Assembly: GCF_014931605.1 (NCBI RefSeq)
Contig: NZ_CP053382.1
Coordinates: 2,108,001-2,172,000, forward strand
Direction: 5' to 3'
DNA from: Halomonas sp. MCCC 1A13316
Lineage (GTDB): Bacteria > Pseudomonadota > Gammaproteobacteria > Pseudomonadales > Halomonadaceae
DNA: 64,000 nucleotides
Below are positions 27,241-35,673 of the stretch, in pieces. The notes under the pieces were generated by a model, which was given only the letters and a program-made list of their open reading frames with translations, did not search any database and was not told the origin of the DNA. The first letter of the stretch is position 1; the number at the start of each line of letters is the position of its first letter. The position numbers and the translations under genes are program-made.

Positions 27241-27263
27241 GCCCGACCTCGGCCGGGCGTTTT
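27241..27263 (+). terminator. Intrinsic terminator after cysS
   Basis: GCCCG (27241-27245) pairs with CGGGC (27254-27258), with an imperfect inner extension, and a run of five T follows. It lies between the convergent cysS and DUF1853 genes. Confidence 0.8.
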
Positions 27264-27273
27264 TCGTTCTTGC

Positions 27274-28263
27274 TCAGGTGACGGGGCGTGGACGGGGAGG
27301 CAGCGGTATCTGTAGCGGCCAGCTGTCATCCACGACGAACAGACGACGATGCGGGTTGGTTGGGCCGCCAGGGGCGAGCAGCGCGATCTGAACCGGAGAG
27401 GCGGGGCGCGAAAAATGCTGCGCCAGGCGGGCTTCGATGTCGCGCAGTGGCAGGAATGCCTCGTCCCGCGGCAGTGCCAGCCAATGGGGTTTTACCAGCC
27501 AGGCGGCGCGAGTTTGGCGTACCAGGCCATCGCGCAGCCGCCGCCAGTCGCGCCAATACAGCCAATGGCCACGCAGATGCTCGGGCGCCGCCTCGTGTGG
27601 CGAAGGAAGAGGCGACCGCCAAGGATAGAAGAGCACGCCCGGAATCGCCAGCTGGGGCCGGATGGTGGCCTCGGGAGCCGGGCCGATGTCGCGAGGTTGG
27701 GTATGCTGCCGTATAGTCATTCGGGTCTCGGCACGCTCGGTCAAGCGCAGTTGATGACGATCCAGGTGCTCGCGCTTGGTGGCCAGGCTATCGGCGCCGC
27801 CGGGGCCGATCCAGCGTGCTTGGTCACTGACGGCACCGGGGCCTTCTGTCAGCCCCAGGTAGAATTTGATGGCCACTTCGAGGTGCACGGGCGTCGGGTC
27901 GTCGAGTCGCCGATAGAGTAGGTCGAGTTCGCCTAGCGTGCGCTTGCCTTGATGTATACGCAGGTTATTGGCCAGCAGGCGGGTATCTGGGGCAGTATCG
28001 AGCAGATACTGCCACAGGCGCTCATGGTAATGCCCCATGCGGCCATCGACGGTATCGCCCACGCGGCGCTCCAGCGCCTGAGGAGTGGCTTCGAGTTCGT
28101 CGAAATAGGCATGCAGCCGATGCTCCGTCAGGCCCAGGGTCGCGCATGTTGGGCGCCCTGGCCAGGGCGTGGCGATCAGGTCGGGGGCCAGTACGATCCA
28201 GGCCAGATCGCGCACCAGCGGATGATGGCAACGGGCGAGCAGGGCGGCATCGGCCTCGGACAT
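27274..28263 (-). CDS. DUF1853 family protein
   Basis: A 329-residue cytosolic protein of the DUF1853 family, whose function is not known to me. Visible family features are LGRYHE-like spacing in MGHYHERLWQYLL, GELDLLYR, and HLEVAIKFYLG. The D/E-x-L followed by E-V-A-I-K resembles the PD-(D/E)XK nuclease core, so a nucleic acid-related role is possible but unproven. It is rich in Arg, Pro and Trp, unlike its acidic neighbours. The gene is monocistronic, convergent with cysS and divergent from the osmolyte transporter operon. Confidence 0.8.
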   Translation of the reverse strand: MSEADAALLARCHHPLVRDLAWIVLAPDLIATPWPGRPTCATLGLTEHRLHAYFDELEATPQALERRVGDTVDGRMGHYHERLWQYLLDTAPDTRLLANNLRIHQGKRTLGELDLLYRRLDDPTPVHLEVAIKFYLGLTEGPGAVSDQARWIGPGGADSLATKREHLDRHQLRLTERAETRMTIRQHTQPRDIGPAPEATIRPQLAIPGVLFYPWRSPLPSPHEAAPEHLRGHWLYWRDWRRLRDGLVRQTRAAWLVKPHWLALPRDEAFLPLRDIEARLAQHFSRPASPVQIALLAPGGPTNPHRRLFVVDDSWPLQIPLPPRPRPVT

Positions 28264-28296
28264 GGTGGGGATGTGACTCCGCGTTGAGATCCGGGT

Positions 28297-28326
28297 CTGA
28301 CAGTCAAACTGTACACGCCTTATACT
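28297..28326 (+). promoter_or_regulatory. Promoter and possible operator of the yehZYXW-like operon
   Basis: CTGACA (28297-28302) and TATACT (28321-28326) with 18-base spacing form a good sigma-70 promoter 30 bases before the first gene. A 13-base inverted repeat, ACAGT-CAA-ACTGT (28300-28312), overlaps the -35 element and spacer, where a bound repressor would block RNA polymerase. Confidence 0.65.
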
Positions 28327-28356
28327 CTACTGACATTCACAACGGATGGTGGTGAT

Positions 28357-29268
28357 ATGAAACGCTCCTTGTCCGGCCTGGCGGCGCTGGCTGCCGGTTC
28401 CCTGCTGCTCGCTAGCGGTGTGCAGGCCAACGATCCGGTTACGGTCGCCTCCAAGATCGATACCGAGGGCTCGGTATTGGGTCAATTGATCATTCAACGA
28501 CTGCAGCAGGGCGGTATCGAAACAGAAGACAGGCTGCAGCTCGGTGCCACGAACATCGTTCGCCAGGCATTGGTGAACGGTGAGATCGACCTCTATCCCG
28601 AATACACCGGAAATGGTGCCTTCTTCTTCGACATGGCCGACAGCGACGTCTGGCACGATGCCGAGCGTGCCTTTGATACGGTACGCGAGCGCGATGCCGA
28701 GAACGATCTGGTATGGCTGACGCCGGCACAGGCCAATAACACCTGGGCCATGAGTGTGCGCGGTGATCTTGCCCGCGAGCATGGCCTCGAAACCCTCGAA
28801 GACCTGGCCGAGTATCTCGATGACGGCGGTGAATTCAAGTTCGCCGCCAGTGCCGAGTTCGTCGAATCGGAGCAGGCGCTGCCGGCCTTCCAGCAGGCCT
28901 ATGGCTTCGAGCTCTCGCAGGATCAGTTGCTGGTGTTGTCCGGTGGCAATACCGCCGCCACCATGCGTGCAGCCGCCCAGCAGACCAGCGGCGTGAATGG
29001 CGCCATGACCTACGGCACCGATGGCGGCCTCAAGGCGCTCGACCTGGTGGTGCTGGAGGACACGCTCGGCGTGCAGCCGGTCTACCAGCCGGCCCCTGTG
29101 GTGCGACAGGAGGTGCTCGACGCACACCCGGAGATCGCCGAGCTGCTCGAGCCGTTGTTCCAGTCGCTCGACCTCGAGACGCTGCAGGAGCTCAATGGTC
29201 TGGTGGCGGTGGAGGGCCTCGATCCGAGTCGGGTCGCCGAAGAGTATCTGGCCGGCCTGCAGGACTGA
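28357..29268 (+). CDS. osmF: Osmolyte ABC transporter substrate-binding protein (OsmF/YehZ-like)
   Basis: A 303-residue periplasmic binding protein of the OpuAC/QAT family that binds glycine betaine, choline or related quaternary amines. It has a signal peptide (SLSGLAALAAGSLLLASG, cleavage after VQA), the family motif SKIDTEGSVLGQLI near the N terminus and the YPEYTGNGAFFF strand that helps form the ligand pocket. It is the first gene of a four-gene operon in the same order as E. coli yehZYXW. In a halophile this would import or recover compatible solutes; the E. coli system has low betaine affinity, so the true ligand here is open. Confidence 0.88.
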   Translation: MKRSLSGLAALAAGSLLLASGVQANDPVTVASKIDTEGSVLGQLIIQRLQQGGIETEDRLQLGATNIVRQALVNGEIDLYPEYTGNGAFFFDMADSDVWHDAERAFDTVRERDAENDLVWLTPAQANNTWAMSVRGDLAREHGLETLEDLAEYLDDGGEFKFAASAEFVESEQALPAFQQAYGFELSQDQLLVLSGGNTAATMRAAAQQTSGVNGAMTYGTDGGLKALDLVVLEDTLGVQPVYQPAPVVRQEVLDAHPEIAELLEPLFQSLDLETLQELNGLVAVEGLDPSRVAEEYLAGLQD

Positions 29269-29271
29269 CGC

Positions 29272-30438
29272 GTGGGTGAGGGTAGACAACCTCCCAACTG
29301 GGTTCTGCTGAGTCTGATGCTCTCCGCCGTGGCTGCGTGGCTCACGCTCGACGCGGTGAGCGTGGCGCCCAATCGGATCGTGTCCGGCTCCGGCTATTCG
29401 GCACTGGAAGTCATGAACGGCTGGCCGGCCTTGCTGTTGGTCCTGCCGATGGTCGCCGTGGTGGTGCTGGCCTGGCGGTCGGACCCCAAGAGGCTGCAGT
29501 TGTCGCTGGGCGCCGTGGTGGCGCTGTTGACACTGCTGCCGCTGTGGCTTTCGGCGGCGACGGCGGTCCTGGTGGAGTCCGATATGCCCCGCGCGCGTGT
29601 CGGCATCGGCTCTGCTCTGTGGCTGTTGCTGTTCCTGCTGCTGCTGATGCTGCTCGAGCTGCGCGCACGGCTGCGGCTGTCGCGGCCCAAGGGGTGGCTG
29701 CTGTTGGTGCCGATGGGGGCGGGTTGGTGGCTGGCACTCGCACTATGGCTGGAGCCGCTGGCACTGCTACGCGAGTACCAGGCCCGCAGTGACCAGTTCA
29801 TCAGTGCCCTGGCCATGCATCTGGTGCTGGTGGGCGCCGCGGTGGCCGCCAGCCTGGTGCTGGCCTCGTTGCTGGCCTTGGCCATGCGTCGGCATGCCGG
29901 GGTCAGGCGAATCGGCTTCGGCGTGCTCAACTTCCTTCAGACCATCCCCAGCCTGGCATTGTTCGGTCTGCTGCTGGCACCGCTCGCCTGGCTAGGCTCG
30001 CGCATCGACTGGCTATCGGCCATCGGTGTGAGCGGCATCGGCTGGGCGCCGGCTTTTCTGGCGCTACTCGGCTACAGCTTGCTGCCGATGGTGCGCAACA
30101 TTCACGTAGCGCTTGAAGAAGTGGACCCCGCCGTGATCGAGTCGGCCCGCGGCATGGGCATGAACCGACGCCAGGTGTTTCTGCAGGTGCGACTCCCGCT
30201 GGCCTTGCCGGTGGTGCTCGAAGGCATACGCATCACTACTGTCCAGGCTATCGGTCTCACGGCGGTGGCGGCACTGATCGGTGCGGGCGGGCTTGGTACC
30301 TTCATCTTTCAGGGGCTGGGTCAGGCGGCCATGGACATGGTCTTGCTCGGCGCCTTGCCGATCATAGGCCTGGCACTGGTGGCCGACGCGCTGATCGGCT
30401 CCCTGAGTGAACGTCTTCGTCCCGGAGGGGCCGCATGA
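29272..30438 (+). CDS. yehY: Osmolyte ABC transporter permease (YehY-like)
   Basis: A 388-residue permease, longer than normal OpuB-type permeases because of an N-terminal block of about four helices before the core (residues 1-175), as in YehY. The conserved transport core has the EAA loop at VDPAVIESARGMGMNRRQVFLQVRLP and the last helices after GLTAVAALIGAGGLG. The start is GTG at 29272, three bases after the binding protein gene's stop; no other start fits better. It ends in a four-base ATGA overlap with the ATPase gene. It probably pairs with the YehW-like permease encoded third downstream. Confidence 0.88.
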   Translation: MGEGRQPPNWVLLSLMLSAVAAWLTLDAVSVAPNRIVSGSGYSALEVMNGWPALLLVLPMVAVVVLAWRSDPKRLQLSLGAVVALLTLLPLWLSAATAVLVESDMPRARVGIGSALWLLLFLLLLMLLELRARLRLSRPKGWLLLVPMGAGWWLALALWLEPLALLREYQARSDQFISALAMHLVLVGAAVAASLVLASLLALAMRRHAGVRRIGFGVLNFLQTIPSLALFGLLLAPLAWLGSRIDWLSAIGVSGIGWAPAFLALLGYSLLPMVRNIHVALEEVDPAVIESARGMGMNRRQVFLQVRLPLALPVVLEGIRITTVQAIGLTAVAALIGAGGLGTFIFQGLGQAAMDMVLLGALPIIGLALVADALIGSLSERLRPGGAA

Positions 30439-31376
30439 TCGAATTGTTCGACGTGACCAAGCGCTTCGGCAATGAGACCGCCGTCGACGGCATCTCGCTG
30501 CGCATCGAGAAGGGCGAGCTGTGCGCACTGGTCGGCACCTCGGGCTGTGGCAAGTCGACCACCCTGCGCATGATCAATCGGCTGATCGAGCACGATGGCG
30601 GTGAAATCCACCTGGACGGCCAGCCGGTTCGCAACTTTGACGAGGTGACGCTTCGCCGACGCATCGGCTACGTCATCCAGAGTACCGGGCTGTTTCCGCA
30701 CTGGACGGTGGCTCGCAACATCGGTCTGGTGCCGCGCCTGCTCAAGTGGCCCAAGGGGAGAGTGCGTGAGCGGGTCGAGGAGCTGATGCAACTATTGGGC
30801 TTGCCGGTGGCGGAATTCGCCGACAAGTATCCGCGCCAACTCTCCGGCGGCCAGGCGCAACGTGTGGGTGTGGCTCGGGCGCTGGCCGCAGACCCCGATA
30901 TCCTGCTGATGGATGAGCCGTTCGGCGCGCTGGATCCCATTACCCGTGAGACCTTGCAGCATGAAATGCGTGAGCTGCAGGCGCGGCTGCACAAGACCAT
31001 CGTCTTTGTCACTCATGACATGGACGAGGCGCTGGCATTGGCCGACCGGCTGGTCGTGATGCACCAGGGCCGGGTCGTGCAGCAGGGCAGGCCGATCGAG
31101 CTGCTGCACGACCCGGTCAACCCTTTCGTCGAATCTCTGCTGGGCGGCATGGACCGCGGCCTCAAGGAGGCGGCGCTGATCCGAGTCAGTGAACGCATGC
31201 TGCCGCTGGGGCCGCGCCTGCTGGCCAGCGAGCGGATTGCCTACGGCGCATCGCTGAGCCAGGCCCTGTCGGTCATGCTGTGGCATCAGGTCGACCGACT
31301 GACGGTAGTCGACGAGGAGGACATTCCCATTGGCGAGCTGTCACTGCGTCGCCTGCTTGGGGCCAAGGCGTCATGA
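30435..31376 (+). CDS. yehX: Osmolyte ABC transporter ATP-binding protein (YehX-like)
   Basis: A 313-residue ATPase of the OpuAA/ProV type. Walker A is GTSGCGKS (residues 34-41), the Q-loop segment is GYVIQSTGLFPHWTV, the signature is LSGGQAQRVGVARAL and Walker B is ILLMDEPFGALD. After about residue 240 it has a short C-terminal segment that resembles one CBS motif (DRLTVVDEEDIPIGELSLRRLLG), which in OpuA senses ionic strength or nucleotides. It overlaps both neighbouring permease genes by four bases, so all four subunits are translationally linked. Confidence 0.92.
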   Translation: MIELFDVTKRFGNETAVDGISLRIEKGELCALVGTSGCGKSTTLRMINRLIEHDGGEIHLDGQPVRNFDEVTLRRRIGYVIQSTGLFPHWTVARNIGLVPRLLKWPKGRVRERVEELMQLLGLPVAEFADKYPRQLSGGQAQRVGVARALAADPDILLMDEPFGALDPITRETLQHEMRELQARLHKTIVFVTHDMDEALALADRLVVMHQGRVVQQGRPIELLHDPVNPFVESLLGGMDRGLKEAALIRVSERMLPLGPRLLASERIAYGASLSQALSVMLWHQVDRLTVVDEEDIPIGELSLRRLLGAKAS

Positions 31377-32134
31377 GGCCAGAATCGCTCACCGGCAAAC
31401 TCCCCACCGCCCTGGCTCGCTGGCGCCAGTGGCTGGCACCATCGGTCTGGCTGGCCCTATTGTTGTTGCTGGTAGCCGGCATGGGGCAGCTCGAATGGCT
31501 GTTTCGCCTGGTTGAGCCGGATGTACGCCAAGTGATCTACCAGCGAGCCGGGTTCTTTTCCCTGTTGGGCCAGCACATCCTGGTGGTAGGGGTTGCCTCG
31601 CTGCTGGCGGTCGTGCTGGGTGTGGGAGCGGCGATAGCCGTCACCCGGCCCGGCGGTCGAGACTTCCTGCCCCTGGTGTCGCAGCTCGCCTCTATCGGTC
31701 AGACTTTCCCTCCCGTTGCCGTGCTGGCACTGGCCGTCCCGGCGCTGGGTTTTGGCACGCTACCTATCATCGTGGCGTTGGTGCTGTATGGGTTACTGCC
31801 GATCGTGCGCAATACCCTGGCCGGCATTGGCAGCATCGATCCCAACGTGCACGAGGCGGCCCGGGGCATGGGCATGACCACTGGGCAGGTTTTACGCCAG
31901 GTCGAGCTGCCGCTGGCGGCCCCCGTCATCCTTGCCGGCATACGCACCTCGGTAACCATCAACATTGCCACTGCGGCATTGGGAGCGACCGTGGGGGCGA
32001 GCAACCTTGGCGATCCGATCATCTCCGGCATCGTCAACGGCAATACAGCCTACATTCTTCAAGGGGCGCTACTGATCGGGCTACTGGCGATCACCGTGGA
32101 TAGTGTTTTCGAGCGTCTCCAGCGAAGAAGCTAA
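31373..32134 (+). CDS. yehW: Osmolyte ABC transporter permease (YehW-like)
   Basis: A 253-residue permease with about six membrane helices. The EAA loop is at DPNVHEAARGMGMTTGQVLRQVELP and the family end GASNLGDPIISGIVNGN is present. I chose ATG 31373, which overlaps the ATPase stop codon as ATGA; earlier in-frame starts lie deep in the ATPase gene. It ends the operon seven bases before the convergent stop of the 616-residue acidic protein gene; no hairpin is visible between them. Confidence 0.9.
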   Translation: MRPESLTGKLPTALARWRQWLAPSVWLALLLLLVAGMGQLEWLFRLVEPDVRQVIYQRAGFFSLLGQHILVVGVASLLAVVLGVGAAIAVTRPGGRDFLPLVSQLASIGQTFPPVAVLALAVPALGFGTLPIIVALVLYGLLPIVRNTLAGIGSIDPNVHEAARGMGMTTGQVLRQVELPLAAPVILAGIRTSVTINIATAALGATVGASNLGDPIISGIVNGNTAYILQGALLIGLLAITVDSVFERLQRRS

Positions 32135-32141
32135 GGTAGCG

Positions 32142-33992
32142 TTACGCCAGTTCGCCGTGCTCCGTCAGTGTCGTTTCCCCCACGCCCAACAGCTGAAGTG
32201 CATTGTCGTCGATGAAGGCGTCCACCTCGGCAGCGCTCTGTACGCTGCCGCCATCGGCCCAGCCGGCATCCACCGCGCCGATGCGAAAGGCATCCGCTCC
32301 CGCTTCGATGCCGGGGTCGGTATCGGTATCCAGTACGTAGAACAGATCGCCGCTATCGTCCTCGAACAACAGGCCATCCAGGGTGTCGTCATCGTCGTTG
32401 GACACGTTCCCTTCGAAGTCGAAGGCGCCGTCGAAGCGACCCTCCTCGTCGACCGACCAGTGACTATCGCCGGTATCCCGCTCGAAGTAGGCGTCATTGT
32501 ACTCCGCCGAGTCCGTGAAGGAGTGAGCGCCAGTATAGAGTCTCACCTCGCCGTCCGACTGGATTCGGACAGCCCCGTTGGTACTTTCCGGATGCAGCAT
32601 TCTGCCGCTCACGACGTAGAAATCCTCGGTCTGCACCAGGCTATCGCCCGCAATGGTGAACGACCCATCCTCCAGCGCTAATTCGCCACGGCCCACTACA
32701 TCGGTCAGGGAAGCGGAAATGCTAGGGGCCTCGATATGGAAGCTGGCCATATCGTCCAGCTCCCCTGCGCTCCTGTAGCTCAGGGAATCGCTTCCTTCGC
32801 CCCCGGTGTAGGCCAGGTCACGCCCGCTGACCGATATATTGTTCTGTCCCTTCCCCGAGCCGATGATATCGGCAGTGCCGCGCCCCGGGCCGTCAAAGGC
32901 GCCGATGCTGGCGTTCAAGGTATCTTCACCGGGAGGAAGGGGAAAGACATCGCCGCTTAGTTCTGCCGCGTCGATGCGGATCGATTCGGCCTGCGTGCCA
33001 GCGTCGTCTGCATATAAGACGACCCGTCCGCCACCGCTGAGGTTGGCCTCTTCGAGATGCGCGAGTTCGAAGCCCGAAAGCAGGAATTCGCCATCGGTGT
33101 CAGCACTCACGTGCCGCAGGGCCTCAGTCTCGGCGATGGAGGTGAGGTGGAAGCGAGCATCGCCGCTAACCGACAGCCGTTCCAGGTTGGCGGCATCGAT
33201 ATCCATCGAGTGGTAGGTGCCTCCATGGCTTTCGTCATCCTCGAACCGGCTCATCTTGCTCAGGTTGAACGTGGCTTCGCTCAGGTCTGCGCCATGCAGA
33301 GTGACATTGTTGAGCCAGCCGGAGGCGTCCACTTCCAGCGAATGCGCCGCATCGGCATGGATAGTACCGCGGAACCCTGTGCCCTCGGCCACCTGCAGGC
33401 TCACCGAGTCGCTATTGGTAAGGTGGTAGGTGCCGCTGGGCGATTCGTAGTCGGGGTTAGGATCGTCCGACAAGAAGGTGTCGATCACTGCAGGGCCGCT
33501 GCCGTCGAAGCGGAAGACGCCGTGGTACTCCTCCCCTCTTTCATCGGCACTCAGCTCCAGTTCCAGTGCGGCGTCGCCCATGCCGACGAGCGTGACGTCC
33601 TCATCGCTATCGCCCAGTGTGACGGATTCCACGTAGTGCTCGTCGTCGCCGTCTTCCTCGCCTGCGGGTGGCGGGTCAGTGGGGGGTATTGCCTCGTCGA
33701 AGCGCCGCATCAGCTGATCCGCTGGGCTTTCTCGAAGCGCAGCGAGGGCGGTTTCGAGCTGCTGTCCTAGTGGCAGATCACGCAGTTCATCGAGCAGGGC
33801 GGGCGCCTGCGGCATGCGGTTCAGGCTGGCATAGTCCTCCTTTTGCCGTGTCAGGAGATCATCATGTTCCGTGCGAAGAGCGGGGATGAGCGAAGGGGCG
33901 GGACGAAGCGGAGCGGCCTGGGCAGCCTGCTCTGCGACAGTGTGATGGGCCTCGAGGGCGTTTGACGAGGCTATGATGAAGTGGCGAGTCAT
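32142..33992 (-). CDS. Large acidic protein of unknown function, beta-rich, one RTX-like motif
   Basis: A 616-residue protein I do not recognise. It has no signal peptide or membrane helix. Residues 1-110 look helical; residues 110-600 are strongly acidic (many D and E, few K) with repeated short hydrophobic-polar strands, as in beta-helix or beta-solenoid proteins. One perfect RTX nonapeptide, GGEGSDSLS, is at residues 397-405 (32778-32804). That, the acidity and the lack of an N-terminal signal would fit a protein exported by a type I system with an uncleaved C-terminal signal, but no T1SS genes are nearby. ATG 33990-33992 follows GGGAG. It is monocistronic, facing the bkd operon across 452 bases. 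Confidence 0.75.
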   Translation of the reverse strand: MTRHFIIASSNALEAHHTVAEQAAQAAPLRPAPSLIPALRTEHDDLLTRQKEDYASLNRMPQAPALLDELRDLPLGQQLETALAALRESPADQLMRRFDEAIPPTDPPPAGEEDGDDEHYVESVTLGDSDEDVTLVGMGDAALELELSADERGEEYHGVFRFDGSGPAVIDTFLSDDPNPDYESPSGTYHLTNSDSVSLQVAEGTGFRGTIHADAAHSLEVDASGWLNNVTLHGADLSEATFNLSKMSRFEDDESHGGTYHSMDIDAANLERLSVSGDARFHLTSIAETEALRHVSADTDGEFLLSGFELAHLEEANLSGGGRVVLYADDAGTQAESIRIDAAELSGDVFPLPPGEDTLNASIGAFDGPGRGTADIIGSGKGQNNISVSGRDLAYTGGEGSDSLSYRSAGELDDMASFHIEAPSISASLTDVVGRGELALEDGSFTIAGDSLVQTEDFYVVSGRMLHPESTNGAVRIQSDGEVRLYTGAHSFTDSAEYNDAYFERDTGDSHWSVDEEGRFDGAFDFEGNVSNDDDDTLDGLLFEDDSGDLFYVLDTDTDPGIEAGADAFRIGAVDAGWADGGSVQSAAEVDAFIDDNALQLLGVGETTLTEHGELA

Positions 33993-34444
33993 GCGATTAC
34001 TCCCTGTCGACTGTCCACGAGCAGAATCCGCTACTCGCGGTGAGCCAGTGCATTGTCAGGCGCAGGAGCGCGTGAGGATGGAGTTGCCTGCTACGTTACG
34101 CCCCTCCCTTTCTAGTAGGGAAAACGGGGCGCAGCAAGGGAAAGGCATAGGGTTTCTACTCAGGGGGCGAACGCCACCATGTTGCATCGGCGTCGACCGC
34201 TCCATGGCGTTGAGGTCCGGCTTGGCGAAATAATATCGCTGACAAGTGATTAGCCAGTCGATAATTTATACGTTTGTCCTGTTTGGCAGTAAATATGATG
34301 TAAAAAGATTCATCTTACGTTAACGTCAGCCTATCCAGCGTTGGCGATTTGCTGGAGGGACCCTCTGGCAGACGGCTACATTAGAGTCAACACTGCCCTC
34401 ACGAGGGGCGGTTCTCCTCCTGCCATTACCCAAGGACCAGGAAG
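33993..34444. other. 452-base divergent intergenic region
   Basis: This is the longest gene-free stretch in the window. It contains the promoters of the acidic protein gene (minus) and the bkd operon (plus). Positions about 34225-34320 are clearly more AT-rich than the surroundings. The notable element is the palindrome at 34316-34327. A TTGAGG (34210) with TAATAT (34231) is only a weak promoter candidate because of 15-base spacing. I see no tRNA, small gene or repeat here. Confidence 0.6.
34316..34327. promoter_or_regulatory. ACGTTAACGT palindrome upstream of the bkd operon
   Basis: ACGTTAACGT (34317-34326) is a perfect 10-base palindrome inside TTACGTTAACGTCA. From memory it resembles the ACGT-type inverted repeats described for LiuR, a MerR-family regulator of branched-chain amino acid breakdown in proteobacteria. 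It lies about 120 bases before bkdA1. The match to LiuR is inference; no liuR gene is in the window. Confidence 0.5.
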
Positions 34445-35671
34445 ATGATAACAACACACGACGTCCACACGCCGAGCTTCATGACCGGCGATGAATTCCA
34501 CATTCCCACCTTCCGCCTGCTGCAGCAGAACGGCTCCCTGTTCGAGGGCGCCGAGGCGCCCGAGCTGGATGAAGACAAGGCGTTGAAGATCTATCGCGCC
34601 ATGCTCGTCACCCGCGTGCTCGACGAGCGCATGATGGCGGCGCAGCGCCAGGGCCGGCTGTCGTTCTACATGCAATGCACTGGCGAGGAGGCGGCTGTCA
34701 TCGGTGCCACCGCGGCGCTGGACGATGCCGACATGATCATGGCGCAGTATCGCGAGCAGGGAGCGCTGGTCTATCGCGGCTTCAGCTACGACGAGTTCAT
34801 GAATCAGTTGTTCGGCAACGAACTCGACTACGGCAAGGGCAGGCAGATGCCGATCCACTATGGTTCGCGCAAGCTGCACTACATGACCATCTCCTCGCCG
34901 CTGGCGACCCAGATTCCCCAGGCCACCGGCTACGCCTATGGTCAGAAGCTGGCCGGCGAGGGGCATTGCACCATTACCTTCTTCGGCGAGGGTGCGGCTT
35001 CCGAGGGGGATTTTCACGCCGCGCTCAACATGGCCTCGGTACACAAGGTGCCGGTGATTTTCTTCTGCCGTAACAACGGCTATGCGATCTCGACGCCGGC
35101 CAGTGAGCAGTTCGCCGCCGACGGTATTGCTCCGCGCGCCTTCGGCTATCGCATGCACGTGATCCGTGTCGACGGCAACGACGTGCTGGCGGTGTACCGC
35201 GCCACACAGGATGCACGCAAGATCGCCGTGGAGATGAACCAACCGGTGCTGATCGAGGCCATGACTTATCGGCTGGCGGCTCACTCCTCTTCCGACGACC
35301 CTTCCGGCTATCGCTCGCGCAAGGAGGAGGAAGCCTGGCGCGAAAAGGATCCGATTCTGCGCATGCAGCGCTGGCTGATCGATCTTGGCTGGTGGAGCGA
35401 AGAGCAGGAGAAGGAGCTGCAGGAAAGCCTGCGCCGCGAGGTGCTCGAAACCATGAAGCGTGCCGAGAAGCGTCCGCCGCCGCCCCTCGAGAGCCTGGTC
35501 ACGGACGTCTATGCCGACGTGACACCGGCGCTGCAGCGGCAACTCGACGACCTCAAGACGCATATTCGCAAGCACCCCGATGCCTACCCGAAGGGGGCGA
35601 GCTCCCTCGATCCCGACGTCCAGGCGCCGGGCAGCGACCACAAGTCCAGCGATGAACAGGGAGGAGCCTGA
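34445..35671 (+). CDS. bkdA1: Branched-chain 2-oxoacid dehydrogenase E1 component, alpha subunit
   Basis: A 408-residue thiamine diphosphate enzyme subunit that decarboxylates the 2-oxo acids of Val, Leu and Ile. The ThDP motif runs from GEG at residue 181 ([15 protein letters not shown]) to the Asn pair at 210-211 (RNNGYAIS). The loop [16 protein letters not shown] (about 276-291) matches the phosphorylation loop of mammalian E1 alpha. The long N terminus with HIPTFRLLQ is typical of the bkd type rather than pyruvate dehydrogenase. ATG 34445 follows AGGACCAGGAAG. It is first in an operon with the E1 beta, E2 and kinase genes. Confidence 0.92.
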   Translation: MITTHDVHTPSFMTGDEFHIPTFRLLQQNGSLFEGAEAPELDEDKALKIYRAMLVTRVLDERMMAAQRQGRLSFYMQCTGEEAAVIGATAALDDADMIMAQYREQGALVYRGFSYDEFMNQLFGNELDYGKGRQMPIHYGSRKLHYMTISSPLATQIPQATGYAYGQKLAGEGHCTITFFGEGAASEGDFHAALNMASVHKVPVIFFCRNNGYAISTPASEQFAADGIAPRAFGYRMHVIRVDGNDVLAVYRATQDARKIAVEMNQPVLIEAMTYRLAAHSSSDDPSGYRSRKEEEAWREKDPILRMQRWLIDLGWWSEEQEKELQESLRREVLETMKRAEKRPPPPLESLVTDVYADVTPALQRQLDDLKTHIRKHPDAYPKGASSLDPDVQAPGSDHKSSDEQGGA

Positions 35672-35673
35672 AC

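Noticed and set aside
34376..35641. 421-residue minus-strand open frame opposite bkdA1
   Set aside because: The plus-strand E1 alpha gene is certain from its motifs; the opposite frame has no homologous look and no ribosome binding site.
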